The translations under genes and the position numbers were made by a program. The notes beneath the pieces were generated by a model. It saw only the letters and a list, made by a program, of their open reading frames with translations, searched no databases and had not been told where the DNA came from. DNA of 64,000 bases from the NCBI RefSeq assembly GCF_012275535.1, contig NZ_JAAVTK010000019.1, positions 1-64,000 on the forward strand, in the 5' to 3' direction. Of this stretch, positions 32,736-42,267 are shown in pieces. Numbering within the stretch: the first letter of the stretch is position 1; every line of letters begins with the position of its first letter. The stretch comes from Hymenobacter artigasi (GTDB lineage Bacteria > Bacteroidota > Bacteroidia > Cytophagales > Hymenobacteraceae).

Positions 32736-35700
32736 ATGCTCCACACTCTTCTGGCCACGGCTACTGACCTCGACCAATGGGCCGGTTTACTCGAAAGCCA
32801 ATCGGTTTTCCCCGAACTGATGCGCCGCCTCATCCGGGATACTACGCCAGCGCTCACCAGTCTTAGCTTTCCCTCGGCCGAAGGGGTGCAGGGGGAGGGT
32901 TGGGACGGCCTTACCACGGCTGACCACGCCACTCCCTTTGTGCCAGTTGGACCTGCTGGCTGGGAGTTAGGAACGAATAAGGCCCAGAAAGGCAAAGCTG
33001 ACGGTGATTACACCACACGTACTGCTGACCCATTGGGTTTAATCCCAAGCAGCGCGACGTTCATTTTTTGCACTCCCCGCCGCTGGGGGGCGCGAAAAAA
33101 ATGGGTGGCTACCAAGCTTGCCGAAGGGCATTGGCACGACGTCCGGGCCTATGATGCCGACGACTTGATTACGTGGCTTACGGCGGCCCCTGCGACTCAC
33201 GTGTGGCTATCCCGCCTGCTACATAAGCAACCTGATGGCGTACAGGACCTGGAATTCTGGTGGGAGGCCTGGGCTGCCCAAACAAGCCCGCCGATGCAAA
33301 AGGAGTGGCTGCTCGCTGGCCGTTCTGCGGCCCAAACGAGCCTTGCTAACTGGTTGACCAGTAGAGATGCTACTGGAGATGCCACCTTGCCCACGCGCTC
33401 TGTGTTGGCCAGCACCGCCGAGGAGGCGCGCGCTTTTATTGCCAGTTGCATCTTGGCGCTACCCGAAGAATCACGAGTCGCTTGCCTCGCACAGGCAGTC
33501 GTGGTTACCAATGAACCTATGTGGCAACAGCTGCTTCAGGTAAAGCATAAATTACTGTTAATCCCCGATTTTGAGTCTGAGCGCTTCAATCAACTTCAGG
33601 CCGCCGCTAACCAGCAAGGACATCGGGCACTACTGCCCAGGGCCGCTAATGAATCGACCGGCAGCGATGTCGTTATTCTGCCCCTTAACCGCGATGTGCT
33701 TCAGCCGGCGCTGGAACGCATGAATTTTTCTCGCCTTGATGCAGCACAAAAAGCAAGTTTGGCTCGGCGTAGTTTCACGGCGTTTCACCGCGCCCTTCTA
33801 ACCGATAAATCCTTGCAGCGCCTGTGGTGGCAGGAGGCCGCAACCGCTCAACAACTGCTCCCACTGCTGCTGCTCAACCGTTGGCAAGCCGCTTCCCCCG
33901 GAGACCAGCTAATTGTGGAGCACCTGACGGGCCAGGAGTATTCGGCGGTGGAACAGCGGTTACAGGTGTGGGCGCAGCAGCCGGCGGCCCCGGTGCGCCA
34001 TCTCAGCGGGGAGTGGTTCGTTCTCGACCCCGCCGATGTTTGGGAACAAACCGCACCATTCCTTACGCCCGAGCTGCTCACGAAATTCAGTGAAGCACTT
34101 CACGACGTTTTAGGGTCACCTTTAGCACGCTTCAATTTACCCCCCGCCGAGCGGAGCTTTGCCCAGCTGCGGGGCGTACAGGATGATTACTCCATTACTT
34201 TACGTCAAGGCTTCACAACCTCGCTGGCACTTTTAAGTACCCACATTCCGCCAGTTACTTTGGCCCAGTACGTACCCGCTTGGGTTGGAAACCAAGTGCG
34301 CCAACTGTTGGAGTACGCGCTGAAAAACTCGGCCGGCTACCTACTCACTTCGCTTGATTACCACTTGCCCGCTTTAGCCGAAGCGGCTCCTGAAGTCTTT
34401 CTGACCACCATCCTGCAGGGTTTACGTAACGCGGAGCCGGCCCTACTGAAATTATTTGAGGAAGAGCCGGACCTTTTTCAGGCCACTGCCCACCATACAG
34501 GCTTACTCTGGGCGTTAGAAGCGTTGGCTTGGCCCCCCCAGTACTTTGCTGACGCTTGTCTCGCGCTGGCTATCTTGGCGCGGCTGGACCCCGGTGGGCG
34601 CTTGATGAATCGCCCAATCAATTCTCTACGCACCATTTTCCTGCCTTGGCACCCCCAAACCAATGCTTCGGTTGCCGACCGTTTCATCGTACTCGACCGC
34701 ATTGTTCAAGCGGAGCCAGAAGTCAGTTGGCAGTTGCTGAAGCTCCTATTACCGAGCGCGCACGACTATTCGTCTGGCAGTCACGTCCCAACTTTTCATT
34801 GGCGGGACTGGGAAGTAAATCCAGACCGGGGAACTACCTGGGAGGAATATTTCCAATTCATCAGCGGCCTCACGGAACGCGTCTTAAAAGGGGTAGGAAC
34901 AGACCCTCAGCGGTGGAGTCAACTTATAGACGAGTTGCCCGAATTATTAAACCGCCTGAGCGACCAGAGGCTTCGTGACCAGATACTGGCGCAGCTGCAG
35001 CAGCTCGCGTTCTTGCCCATCCCAGAGGACGACCGCCTAGCACTTCTCAAGGAGTTGCGCGAGTTCCTAAACCGCCACCGGTCTTTTCCCGACGTGGATT
35101 GGGCTTGGAGTGAAGTGCAGTTGGCTCCCATAGTTACGTTGTATCAGCAGCTGCAGCCCGCTTCCTTGCCCGTACGCCATGCTTGGTTATTTGACGAATG
35201 GCCACAATTGCCGGAAGGCATGGAACATGATAGTAGCGCCGAAACGGAACGTATTATCGCTCATCATCAGGAACATGTATTGAGCGAATTACTTACTGTA
35301 GTAGGCCAGAGCGCCATCGCGCAGTTGCTACCTCTGGTGCCTAATGTCTTCTGGCTGGGGCGTATATGTGGACATACTGCCCAATTCAGCACCCCTGAAA
35401 AATTGCGTCTCTACCAGCAATACGCCGGGGCCGCGGCGGAACGGGAAGCCAATTTTGCCCAAGGCCTTGCGTCTACGTTCACTCGTCAACTCGGCGACGC
35501 AAAGGCGGCCGCCGTTGCTCGGGAGCAGCACGCTGCCTGGCAGCCCATGCAAACGGCCATCTGGTTAGCTGCGATGCCGATGACCTCCACTACCTGGGAA
35601 CTAGCACAGGAGTTGGGCCAACAAGTGAACCACGAGTACTGGCAGCGTGCCTGGCATTACGTTGAGCAAGATGCCGAAGCTCCCGAAGCAGTAAGGCATT

Positions 35701-36584
35701 TTTTAGACCATCACCGTCCGGCGGAAGCCGTTCATGTGCTGGCCCGGCTTCAAAATCGCAGCAAAGGACGATTACCAGCTGCCTTGGTACTGACAACCCT
35801 AGAGGCATTATTCTCAGCCCAACGCGCTGCTGGCAAATTACTGGTGCGGCGCTATGAGTTGGAAACCTTGCTCAATGAGCTTCCTCATGCTCCCGACGAG
35901 GAACGCAGCCGAGCAGTCCGGTTAGCGTTTTCATTCAGCTCCGTGATTCCGCTGAAGAATCCGCAGTTGCTAAATGAGGAACTGCAGCGTAACCCCGCTT
36001 TTTTTGTCGAGTTGCTCGCCGCACTCTACAAGCCCGATGATGCTGGCGCAACGGATACCGAGCCTTTATCCGATGAAGAACGCCAAGCCAAACAGGCCTT
36101 TGGCAGTCATGCCTGGAGTGTGCTCAACCATTGGGAATCAGTGCCCGGCGTCCAGTCGGATGGTTCACTCGATGGCGAGTATCTAAGTAGTTGGGTGGAG
36201 GTGGCCCGCCGTCTGGCGGCCGAAAGTCGGGTTACCAAAGGCTTCGATATCCAGCTGGGACTGCTCCTCAGCCATGCACCTGCCAATCCCGATAAAAGTT
36301 GGCCACCGCTTGGGGTATGCCAATTATTAGAAAACGAGGCTCATAACGAAACAATTGCGCGGCATATCCAAATGGGCCGCTACAATATCCACGGCCGCAC
36401 GCATACCGTTGATGGTGGACAGCGCGAAGAAAAAATTGCGGCAAATTATGCCAGTTGGGCACAAAAAATCCAGACGCAATTCCCCGTCAGTGCTCGCATC
36501 CTTCGTAGTCTCCACGATGATTTCAAAAGGGAGGCGGAAGAGCAACGTCGCCGCACCGACCGAGAAGACCAGTTTGGACATTGA
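32736..36584 (+). CDS. Large uncharacterised defence-type protein, 1282 aa
   Basis: The N-terminal 130 residues have the GWDG box (EGWDGLTTADHATPFVP) and WELGTNKAQKGKADGDYTTR, then FIFCTPRRWGARKKWVA and VRAYDADDLITWLT, a pattern I associate with putative restriction-endonuclease-like modules of large defence proteins. Residues about 190-330 (EWLLAGRSAAQTSLANWL, STAEEARAFIASCILAL) have the strand-helix order of a degenerate nucleotide-binding domain but no Walker A. The remaining 900 residues are helical, repeat-like and Trp-rich. It follows its truncated paralogue and precedes an AT-rich membrane/HEPN gene pair. Exact function unknown; sensor plus nuclease is my best guess. Confidence 0.55.
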   Translation: MLHTLLATATDLDQWAGLLESQSVFPELMRRLIRDTTPALTSLSFPSAEGVQGEGWDGLTTADHATPFVPVGPAGWELGTNKAQKGKADGDYTTRTADPLGLIPSSATFIFCTPRRWGARKKWVATKLAEGHWHDVRAYDADDLITWLTAAPATHVWLSRLLHKQPDGVQDLEFWWEAWAAQTSPPMQKEWLLAGRSAAQTSLANWLTSRDATGDATLPTRSVLASTAEEARAFIASCILALPEESRVACLAQAVVVTNEPMWQQLLQVKHKLLLIPDFESERFNQLQAAANQQGHRALLPRAANESTGSDVVILPLNRDVLQPALERMNFSRLDAAQKASLARRSFTAFHRALLTDKSLQRLWWQEAATAQQLLPLLLLNRWQAASPGDQLIVEHLTGQEYSAVEQRLQVWAQQPAAPVRHLSGEWFVLDPADVWEQTAPFLTPELLTKFSEALHDVLGSPLARFNLPPAERSFAQLRGVQDDYSITLRQGFTTSLALLSTHIPPVTLAQYVPAWVGNQVRQLLEYALKNSAGYLLTSLDYHLPALAEAAPEVFLTTILQGLRNAEPALLKLFEEEPDLFQATAHHTGLLWALEALAWPPQYFADACLALAILARLDPGGRLMNRPINSLRTIFLPWHPQTNASVADRFIVLDRIVQAEPEVSWQLLKLLLPSAHDYSSGSHVPTFHWRDWEVNPDRGTTWEEYFQFISGLTERVLKGVGTDPQRWSQLIDELPELLNRLSDQRLRDQILAQLQQLAFLPIPEDDRLALLKELREFLNRHRSFPDVDWAWSEVQLAPIVTLYQQLQPASLPVRHAWLFDEWPQLPEGMEHDSSAETERIIAHHQEHVLSELLTVVGQSAIAQLLPLVPNVFWLGRICGHTAQFSTPEKLRLYQQYAGAAAEREANFAQGLASTFTRQLGDAKAAAVAREQHAAWQPMQTAIWLAAMPMTSTTWELAQELGQQVNHEYWQRAWHYVEQDAEAPEAVRHFLDHHRPAEAVHVLARLQNRSKGRLPAALVLTTLEALFSAQRAAGKLLVRRYELETLLNELPHAPDEERSRAVRLAFSFSSVIPLKNPQLLNEELQRNPAFFVELLAALYKPDDAGATDTEPLSDEERQAKQAFGSHAWSVLNHWESVPGVQSDGSLDGEYLSSWVEVARRLAAESRVTKGFDIQLGLLLSHAPANPDKSWPPLGVCQLLENEAHNETIARHIQMGRYNIHGRTHTVDGGQREEKIAANYASWAQKIQTQFPVSARILRSLHDDFKREAEEQRRRTDREDQFGH

Positions 36585-36727
36585 GCTTTCGGCTCCATGA
36601 CACATCCTTTTCCTCGTTTACAACATTTTACCATCCCGCTGTGATAAGAAGTTCTGGCTGTGCGAGCGAAAGCAGCTGCGCACTGATTATTTACTACTTT
36701 GGTGGGACATTTTTAACTAATCACGCC

Positions 36728-37189
36728 ATGGGGTTTTTGTCGATAATAGGTCTTATTGCTCTTTTGCTTCTAGGGAAATTCCTGTGGGATACGATTCTTT
36801 CTGGAAATGAAGAACTTGTTGAAAACACAAAGCCTGTTGCAAAGCCCGTAGATATTGCAAACAAAAAAACTCTAGGTATTCAACTTAACCCTGATAAATC
36901 CGGATTGGATAAAGCTAAAAGCTTAATGAGAATATCCAAAAATATGAATTGCCCAGTTGACGAAGTAAAATCTAGATATAAGAAGTTAATATATGACATG
37001 GGATATGAAAAATTTAGAGAGCCTTATGCCATTATTTTTTACATTGATATGGCACTGCGTCAAATTGATGAGCAAAAAATACTTGAAGCTGATGAGTTTG
37101 GGCTTCATCCAGATGATACCCCAGGCGCATTAATGGAGGGGTGGCTAAAGGAATTGCAGGATGATATCAGAGAAAAACAGAAGGGATGA
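36728..37189 (+). CDS. Small membrane-anchored protein, 153 aa
   Basis: The ATG at 36728 gives an immediate transmembrane helix (GFLSIIGLIALLLLGKFLW) followed by a soluble, helical domain (about 40-150) containing KSLMRISKNMNCPVDEVKSR and ending in KELQDDIREKQKG. The open frame to 36581 is not used because the upstream part is unlike a protein. The stop overlaps the ATG of the next gene by 4 bases, so the pair is translationally coupled. The DNA is clearly richer in A+T than the preceding gene, which suggests separate acquisition. The domain is not recognised. Confidence 0.6.
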   Translation: MGFLSIIGLIALLLLGKFLWDTILSGNEELVENTKPVAKPVDIANKKTLGIQLNPDKSGLDKAKSLMRISKNMNCPVDEVKSRYKKLIYDMGYEKFREPYAIIFYIDMALRQIDEQKILEADEFGLHPDDTPGALMEGWLKELQDDIREKQKG

Positions 37190-37740
37190 GCGAGTCAATC
37201 AACTATCCCATAGATATTGTAAAACGCACCCAATATCTTCTCAAAGAGAGTCGCGTTTTTGCTGACGATTACGAAGTGACTTTCCTTGTGAATTGTCTCT
37301 TGGGGCTTCTTGTGGCTGCTAATGAGTTCGATAACAGAAATGGTAAGAAATTACGAGATAAAAACTTATCTACCTCCCTGCTAAATGATATCCCTGAGAC
37401 ATTAAGGTTTATTAGTATCAATTCGATTACTAAGCGTATAAGTGTTGAAAACGATAACGTAAGTTGGCAAATTTTAGATAAAAATGCACTTTCAACTGAT
37501 GCAAAAAAAAGCGATTATAATTTAGGCTGGTTTCTAGGCAAATTAAGAAATGGAATAGCGCATCAGCATATCGAGGCAATCAATACTGAAGGAAAATGGA
37601 CAGGCATTAAATTATGGAATGAGTCCGAAAGAGGGGGCACAGACTTTGTAATAGTTTTTTCCATATTAAGTCTCAAAAAACTAACGCTAAGCGTAGCTGA
37701 TATATACTTAACAACTTATCAATCAACAAGTAGCGAATAA
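37186..37740 (+). CDS. HEPN-like protein, possible RNase effector
   Basis: A 184-aa helical protein with LRNGIAHQHIEA, where Arg121 and His126 form an Rx4H motif, the catalytic signature of HEPN RNases; the segment that follows (KWTGIKLWNESERGGTDFVIVFSILSLKK) is typical of HEPN families with a C-terminal beta element. HEPN domains are frequent toxin or effector parts of anti-phage systems. It overlaps the membrane-anchored gene by 4 bases, suggesting a toxin/partner pair. Catalytic activity is inferred from the motif only. Confidence 0.6.
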   Translation: MSESINYPIDIVKRTQYLLKESRVFADDYEVTFLVNCLLGLLVAANEFDNRNGKKLRDKNLSTSLLNDIPETLRFISINSITKRISVENDNVSWQILDKNALSTDAKKSDYNLGWFLGKLRNGIAHQHIEAINTEGKWTGIKLWNESERGGTDFVIVFSILSLKKLTLSVADIYLTTYQSTSSE

Positions 37741-37833
37741 TAAATAAGCCAACGATTTATCATCAAAATATATTGATAATTTTTTAAAAATATGAGACAA
37801 TGAAGATTATTCGGGGTTCTTCTTTCTAAAGGG

Positions 37834-37882
37834 CTGTTTACACGCTAAGCCCTTTATCAAAAAGGGCTTAGCGTGTAAACAG
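37834..37882. terminator. 22-bp perfect hairpin between convergent genes
   Basis: Arms at 37834-37855 and 37861-37882 (CTGTTTACACGCTAAGCCCTTT and its complement) are perfect, with a 5-base loop ATCAA. It separates the HEPN gene from the convergent CHAT gene and could terminate both. A third copy of the arm (GGCTTAGCGTGTAAA) is at 38005-38019, and a second dyad TTAACCAAT/ATTGGTTAA at 37980-38002. A run of 11 G (37910-37920) lies between. The third copy suggests the hairpin derives from a repeat family. Confidence 0.6.
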
Positions 37883-38058
37883 CTTAAAAAGGGCGATTCC
37901 AAGCAATTCGGGGGGGGGGGATATGTAAGTTTTATTGAAAAGGATTTCCTTGATGATAGGCTTCGAATTTTCTGTTTCATTAACCAATGAATCAATTGGT
38001 TAATGGCTTAGCGTGTAAAACCGCTCTTTTGGAATAAGAACTCCTATATGCAGGCCAG

Positions 38059-39951
38059 CTATTGTTGATTTTTTTTCCTCTTTTCCATTATTTCAATTGA
38101 TTCTTTAATAAAATACCTGCGCAATTCATTAAGATTCCACTCTGAAAGCTCAATTGAGCTACTTTTTACAAAACCATCTGGCATTCCAAGCCCGTTTCTA
38201 CGCCACCTGTAGAAGCCTTTCATCAAAAATTCAGCAATGTTCAGTCTACTATTTTCTATAGAACAACTCTTTTTTAATGTCGAAAAGTGGAGACCCCAGT
38301 ATACATAAATATCTTCACTTGGAGTTCCTTTAGTCTTCTCAATAGCCTTATGCAGGCTATTAGCTACAGTATCTTTAAACACGTTTTTATAAAATTCTTC
38401 TGCTGACAGCTTTGCCACTTCATTATTTACCTCCCAAAGCGTTCCAATGTAACCTCTTGTGCCAGCAGTCAAGAATGAATCAACAATCCCAGACCATGAC
38501 CAACAGGTATTATTAAATATGATTGGAGCAGCATGAAAGCCCGCAATCATTTCAAATATTGCTTGATAGACAAAAGCGTTGCATTGTATAGCGCAAGAAT
38601 CTGCCACAACTGCTTTGGGTACACCTTTATATTTCCCATTTTCGTCATCATGCTCGTTTATCGCCTTTGTCATATCAACAAATACATAATGTGGATAATT
38701 GAGTCTTTTCAATTCCTCGCTTTTCCATTTAAGCCCATCAAACTTTCTCCATATATGTTTAGTCTCAACTTTAATTAAGTCATTATTGCGGTTGGGATTG
38801 GGATAAAAGCTAATTACATCATCATACTCTACGACATGCTTGTTGCCATCTCTATCAATGAAATCTGTAACATTACTGTAGCCCTTAACTTCGCCACCAT
38901 GACTACATATGTGAAGTATATCAAAAGGGTACTCTTTTATTGACATATCAATATTATAAGAAGAAGCTTCATTCCCAATAAGTTCTTTAACCCAATAATT
39001 TTCCTGCTTAAATACATTAATCACAAACTCTGTTTCCTCATCGGTAAAAAATAGAGGAGAAAACACAATTGCTGAACCAATAGGTTTGATTTTTTCAAAA
39101 AATATATTATTTACAATAAATAGGGCTGGGTATCTATTCAAATGGACATAAGTAACAGGCAATTGATTCTTGATAACCAATGAATAGGGAGCCCCCTCTG
39201 TAAAGAAGGTAACAAAGTCATATTTAGAAAAGTCAATACCATCTAACTGATTAAACAACAACGCATTCAATTCAGTGTAGCTTGAATTATTCCCATCCTG
39301 CCATTCTTTAATCAGCAATTCTATATTTAAAATTTGGCTCGCAGGCAATTCACTGATTATCTCGATATCGGAGTTTGTTGAAAGCGCGTAATTCACTGCT
39401 GTCACTGCCGATGCAATGCCAAAATTTTCTATTACAATAAGGCCATTATCGAATTTAGCCTCATATCGTAGAGCAGGAGCTGTTGTATCAATCTTCAGCT
39501 TTAATCCACTTTTTCCCGCTAAAAACAGACCTTTCAAAAATTCACTAGGTCTCACCCGCAAATATTCAGCTTTGCCAAATGCTAGGCCTCCCAGCATTGC
39601 ATCTACATCTTCTATTGAATCAATTTCTATAATATTATACTCTCCTAAAAAAGTCAGATAACTTCTCTGGTTTACGTCTAACCCAGCTATTATTAAGTAC
39701 TCTATTTTACCAATTTTCCTAATAGCATTATCAATCTTAATGCTTATTTCTTCACTCCTTGTTCTTGATAGTGCATGTTCATCTACTATATCGATAGGGC
39801 CTTCTGGCTTCTCTGCTGTAGATGAGGAAAATTCGAAAACACTTAAAAAAGTGTTGTTTTCTTGAAGGTATGAAGATATTATGGCAGCAAGGTGTGATTT
39901 CTTTCTGTCGACGATGCATGCATATTTGGTATTGAAGGCAGGTACTTGCAT
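38059..39951 (-). CDS. CHAT-domain (caspase-like) protease, 630 aa
   Basis: The C-terminal third carries a CHAT protease signature: ILHICSHGGEV with the catalytic His near residue 351, VADSCAIQCNAF, and FNNTCWSWSGIVDSFLTAGT with the catalytic Cys near residue 483, followed by RGYIGTLWEVNNEVAKL, the typical CHAT strand. The N-terminal 330 residues are alpha/beta and not recognised. CHAT proteases cleave partner proteins and act as effectors in several phage-defence systems. It is AT-rich like the two genes before it, but convergent with them. Substrate unknown; possible targets are its neighbours. Confidence 0.75.
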   Translation of the reverse strand: MQVPAFNTKYACIVDRKKSHLAAIISSYLQENNTFLSVFEFSSSTAEKPEGPIDIVDEHALSRTRSEEISIKIDNAIRKIGKIEYLIIAGLDVNQRSYLTFLGEYNIIEIDSIEDVDAMLGGLAFGKAEYLRVRPSEFLKGLFLAGKSGLKLKIDTTAPALRYEAKFDNGLIVIENFGIASAVTAVNYALSTNSDIEIISELPASQILNIELLIKEWQDGNNSSYTELNALLFNQLDGIDFSKYDFVTFFTEGAPYSLVIKNQLPVTYVHLNRYPALFIVNNIFFEKIKPIGSAIVFSPLFFTDEETEFVINVFKQENYWVKELIGNEASSYNIDMSIKEYPFDILHICSHGGEVKGYSNVTDFIDRDGNKHVVEYDDVISFYPNPNRNNDLIKVETKHIWRKFDGLKWKSEELKRLNYPHYVFVDMTKAINEHDDENGKYKGVPKAVVADSCAIQCNAFVYQAIFEMIAGFHAAPIIFNNTCWSWSGIVDSFLTAGTRGYIGTLWEVNNEVAKLSAEEFYKNVFKDTVANSLHKAIEKTKGTPSEDIYVYWGLHFSTLKKSCSIENSRLNIAEFLMKGFYRWRRNGLGMPDGFVKSSSIELSEWNLNELRRYFIKESIEIMEKRKKNQQ

Positions 39952-40218
39952 GGATATTCTACAGGTTATAGTGAGAAAATAACTCTTTCTTTCTCAGACA
40001 GTATCGAGCCGGCTCAGCGTAAAACTTCAAGTAAGCATACGCTAGCGATGCAAGATAGACCAGCGTCGCCATGGGCAAGCCTTCGTGCAAGAACACTTTA
40101 TGGGCCGCAACTTAGGGCGTGTAGGTACAGATGAGCGGGTAGTTGAATGGAAGCGGTGATTATGGCCCCCATACAAATAGTTTTTAAAAGTTTAGGTATC
40201 ATAACTCTTCCTTATTAT

Positions 40219-41154
40219 GAAGCTGTTTAGGAAGTGGGCGTCGGGGCAATCTTACGCAATAGGAGCACGGTAAAGGCTAGCCAGTGGAAAGCCAGCCAAT
40301 TTTGCACGCTGGTTTCGTAGCGCACGAGCAGGGTCTTAAACCCGTCGAGCCACGCGTTGAGGCGCTCAATGACGAGGCGACGGCGGTAAAGTTCGGGGTC
40401 GAGTGGGGTATCGTCGTCGGTCTGCCAGTCGGCTGAGCGCCGGTTGCGCGGGATATTGGCCTCGATGGCACGCAGCGCGCAGGCTTGCCGCAAGCTGCTC
40501 ACGTCAAAGGCTTTGTCGGCATTGAGAAACAGTCCTTCCAGCCGTAGGTCAGCCGTCTCAAGCAGTTCGCACAACTCGTCAAAGACCCGCTCCAGGTCAA
40601 AGGTGTCGTGTTGGTTGCCGGCCTGGGGCGTGGCCACGGCCAGCGGCAGGCCCTGGTTGTCGGCCAGGAACAGGGCGTTGGTGGTGCGGGCGGCTTTGCG
40701 GCCCTGGTAGCCGATGGCCGCCCCGCCGTTCTTGGCCGGCGTGTGGCTGCCATCGAGTTGGACGCTGGACAAGTCGAGGGCACGCCGGTGCAGGCGCAAG
40801 CACATGACCCACAACTGCTTCCACGCGCCCTGCTTGCCCCACGCCTGAAAATGATAGTATACCCCCTGCCAGCTCAAGGGCGGCCCGGTAAACAAAGCCT
40901 GAACGGGTAGCCAGCGCCACTGGCAGCCGGTTTTAAGCTTGTAGAAGATGGCACCAACGACCTCTTCCGGCGCGACGGCGCAACGGCGGCCACCGGAACG
41001 GGCCGGCAGGTGCGGCAGTATCCAGCGGGTAATGATATCTTTGGTCAGGACTTCCATGAGGGAGGGAAAGGAGATGGGTCGCACCTCAAATTTCCCGCTT
41101 TTGTGGGAGTCTTTTCTATTCTGCCTGACGCCTGACTACTTCCTAAACAGGTTC
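40219..41154. mobile_element. IS5-family insertion sequence, 936 bp
   Basis: The imperfect inverted ends begin GAAGCTGTTTAGGAAGTG on the left and, read inward, GAACCTGTTTAGGAAGTA on the right (16 of 18 match). A 3-base TAT on both flanks (40216-40218, 41155-41157) fits the short target duplication of the ISL2-like IS5 group. It holds one transposase gene on the minus strand. Confidence 0.75.
40227..41084 (-). CDS. IS5-family transposase, 285 aa, intact
   Basis: N-terminal DUF4096-type segment (AVAPEEVVGAIFYKLKTGCQ and WRWLPVQALF), then the DDE core: VQLDGSHTPAKNGG (Asp near 109), LFLNADKAFD (Asp near 188) and RRLVIERLNAWLDGFK (Glu near 239, in the Y/R-x2-R-x3-E-x6-K arrangement). Length and motifs are complete, so the element could still move. 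It fills nearly the whole of its insertion sequence and separates the CHAT gene from the recombinase-bordered defence island. Confidence 0.88.
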   Translation of the reverse strand: MRPISFPSLMEVLTKDIITRWILPHLPARSGGRRCAVAPEEVVGAIFYKLKTGCQWRWLPVQALFTGPPLSWQGVYYHFQAWGKQGAWKQLWVMCLRLHRRALDLSSVQLDGSHTPAKNGGAAIGYQGRKAARTTNALFLADNQGLPLAVATPQAGNQHDTFDLERVFDELCELLETADLRLEGLFLNADKAFDVSSLRQACALRAIEANIPRNRRSADWQTDDDTPLDPELYRRRLVIERLNAWLDGFKTLLVRYETSVQNWLAFHWLAFTVLLLRKIAPTPTS

Positions 41155-41197
41155 TATGTCTAAAACCAACACGACAGAAAAGTTACCCTCAACTCAG

Positions 41198-41234
41198 AAT
41201 AAGGTATGATAAGTCTTAGTTATCATACCTTATT
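41198..41234. repeat. 15-7-15 dyad upstream of the integrase
   Basis: AATAAGGTATGATAA, a 7-base spacer GTCTTAG, and the exact inverted arm. Tyrosine recombinases bind such paired arms around a 6-8-base spacer, so this could be the core recombination (att-like) site, or an operator. It lies 58 bases before the integrase start. Confidence 0.5.
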
Positions 41235-41292
41235 CACTACTTTTGAGAAGTGCCCATTTTTCGGGTTTTCACTCCTTATAGTATAGAATACC

Positions 41293-42252
41293 GTGAGCTC
41301 TGTCCCCGTCGTTCCCCCGTCGCCCACCTCCGCGGGCCTGGCGCACCTGACTGAGCACACGACTCGGTACGTCGAGGCCGGTCTGCAAGGCGCCCCCAAC
41401 ACGGCCCGCGCGTACGCCGGTGACTGGCGGCGCTTCACCGAATGGTGCACCGAACATGGACAGGTCGCGCTGCCGGCTTCGGTCGATACGCTCGCCGGCT
41501 TTGTGACTCACCTGGCAGAAGCCGGTAAAAAGGTGTCGACCATTCAGCGCAGCTGCGCGGCCATCAGCAAGGCGCACGCGTTGCGCGACCTGGCCTCGCC
41601 CACGGACGACAAAAAATTCAAGGTGCTGATGGAAGGCATCAGCCGGTTAAAAGGCATCCGGCAAAAGCAGGCCCCAGCGTTTTCCTTGGCCAGCTTCAAG
41701 CGCACCATCAAGCATATCGACGCCACCACACCAGCAGGGCTGCGCAATAAGGTCATCTTGCTGCTAGGCTTTACCGGGGCATTTCGGCGCTCCGAGCTGT
41801 CGGCGCTGGACCTGGACGACTTGACGTTTTCAGAGGATGGCCTGACAATCAACCTAAAGCGCAGCAAAACTAACCAGCTGGGGGAAGCTGAAGAAAAGGC
41901 CATTTTCTATTCGCCGGACCCCGCCTTGTGCCCCATTCGCAGCCTGCAGGCCTGGCTACGACTGTTGGAACGCACGTCGGGACCCATTCTGGTCTCGTTT
42001 CGCAAAGGTGGCCGACTCACCGACCGCCGGCTGACCGATGTGCACCTCAACAAAATCGTGCAGCGGCACCTGGGAGCTAAGTTTACGGCGCACTCCCTGC
42101 GGGCCTCGTTTGTGACGGTGGCCAAGCTCAATGGGGCGGATGATAGCGAGGTGATGAATCAGACTAAGCACAAGACGAGCGAGATGATTCGCCGCTATAC
42201 CCGGTTAGACAACGTGCGTCAGCATAATGCGGCCCAGAAGCTGGGGCTATAA
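41293..42252 (+). CDS. Tyrosine recombinase / integrase, 319 aa
   Basis: The N-terminal SAM-like core-binding domain (NTARAYAGDWRRFTEWCTEH) is followed by the catalytic domain with the expected residues: FTGAFRRSELSALDLDDL (first Arg near 164), KRSKTNQLG (Lys), HSLRASFVT (His-x-x-Arg near 266), TKHKTSEMIRRYTR with the His near 294 and nucleophile Tyr near 302. Translation appears to start at GTG 41293. It sits at the edge of the BREX-McrBC-CBASS island, convergent with mcrC, and may have brought the island in. Confidence 0.88.
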   Translation: MSSVPVVPPSPTSAGLAHLTEHTTRYVEAGLQGAPNTARAYAGDWRRFTEWCTEHGQVALPASVDTLAGFVTHLAEAGKKVSTIQRSCAAISKAHALRDLASPTDDKKFKVLMEGISRLKGIRQKQAPAFSLASFKRTIKHIDATTPAGLRNKVILLLGFTGAFRRSELSALDLDDLTFSEDGLTINLKRSKTNQLGEAEEKAIFYSPDPALCPIRSLQAWLRLLERTSGPILVSFRKGGRLTDRRLTDVHLNKIVQRHLGAKFTAHSLRASFVTVAKLNGADDSEVMNQTKHKTSEMIRRYTRLDNVRQHNAAQKLGL

Positions 42253-42267
42253 ACTTGGCTCGCTGAT

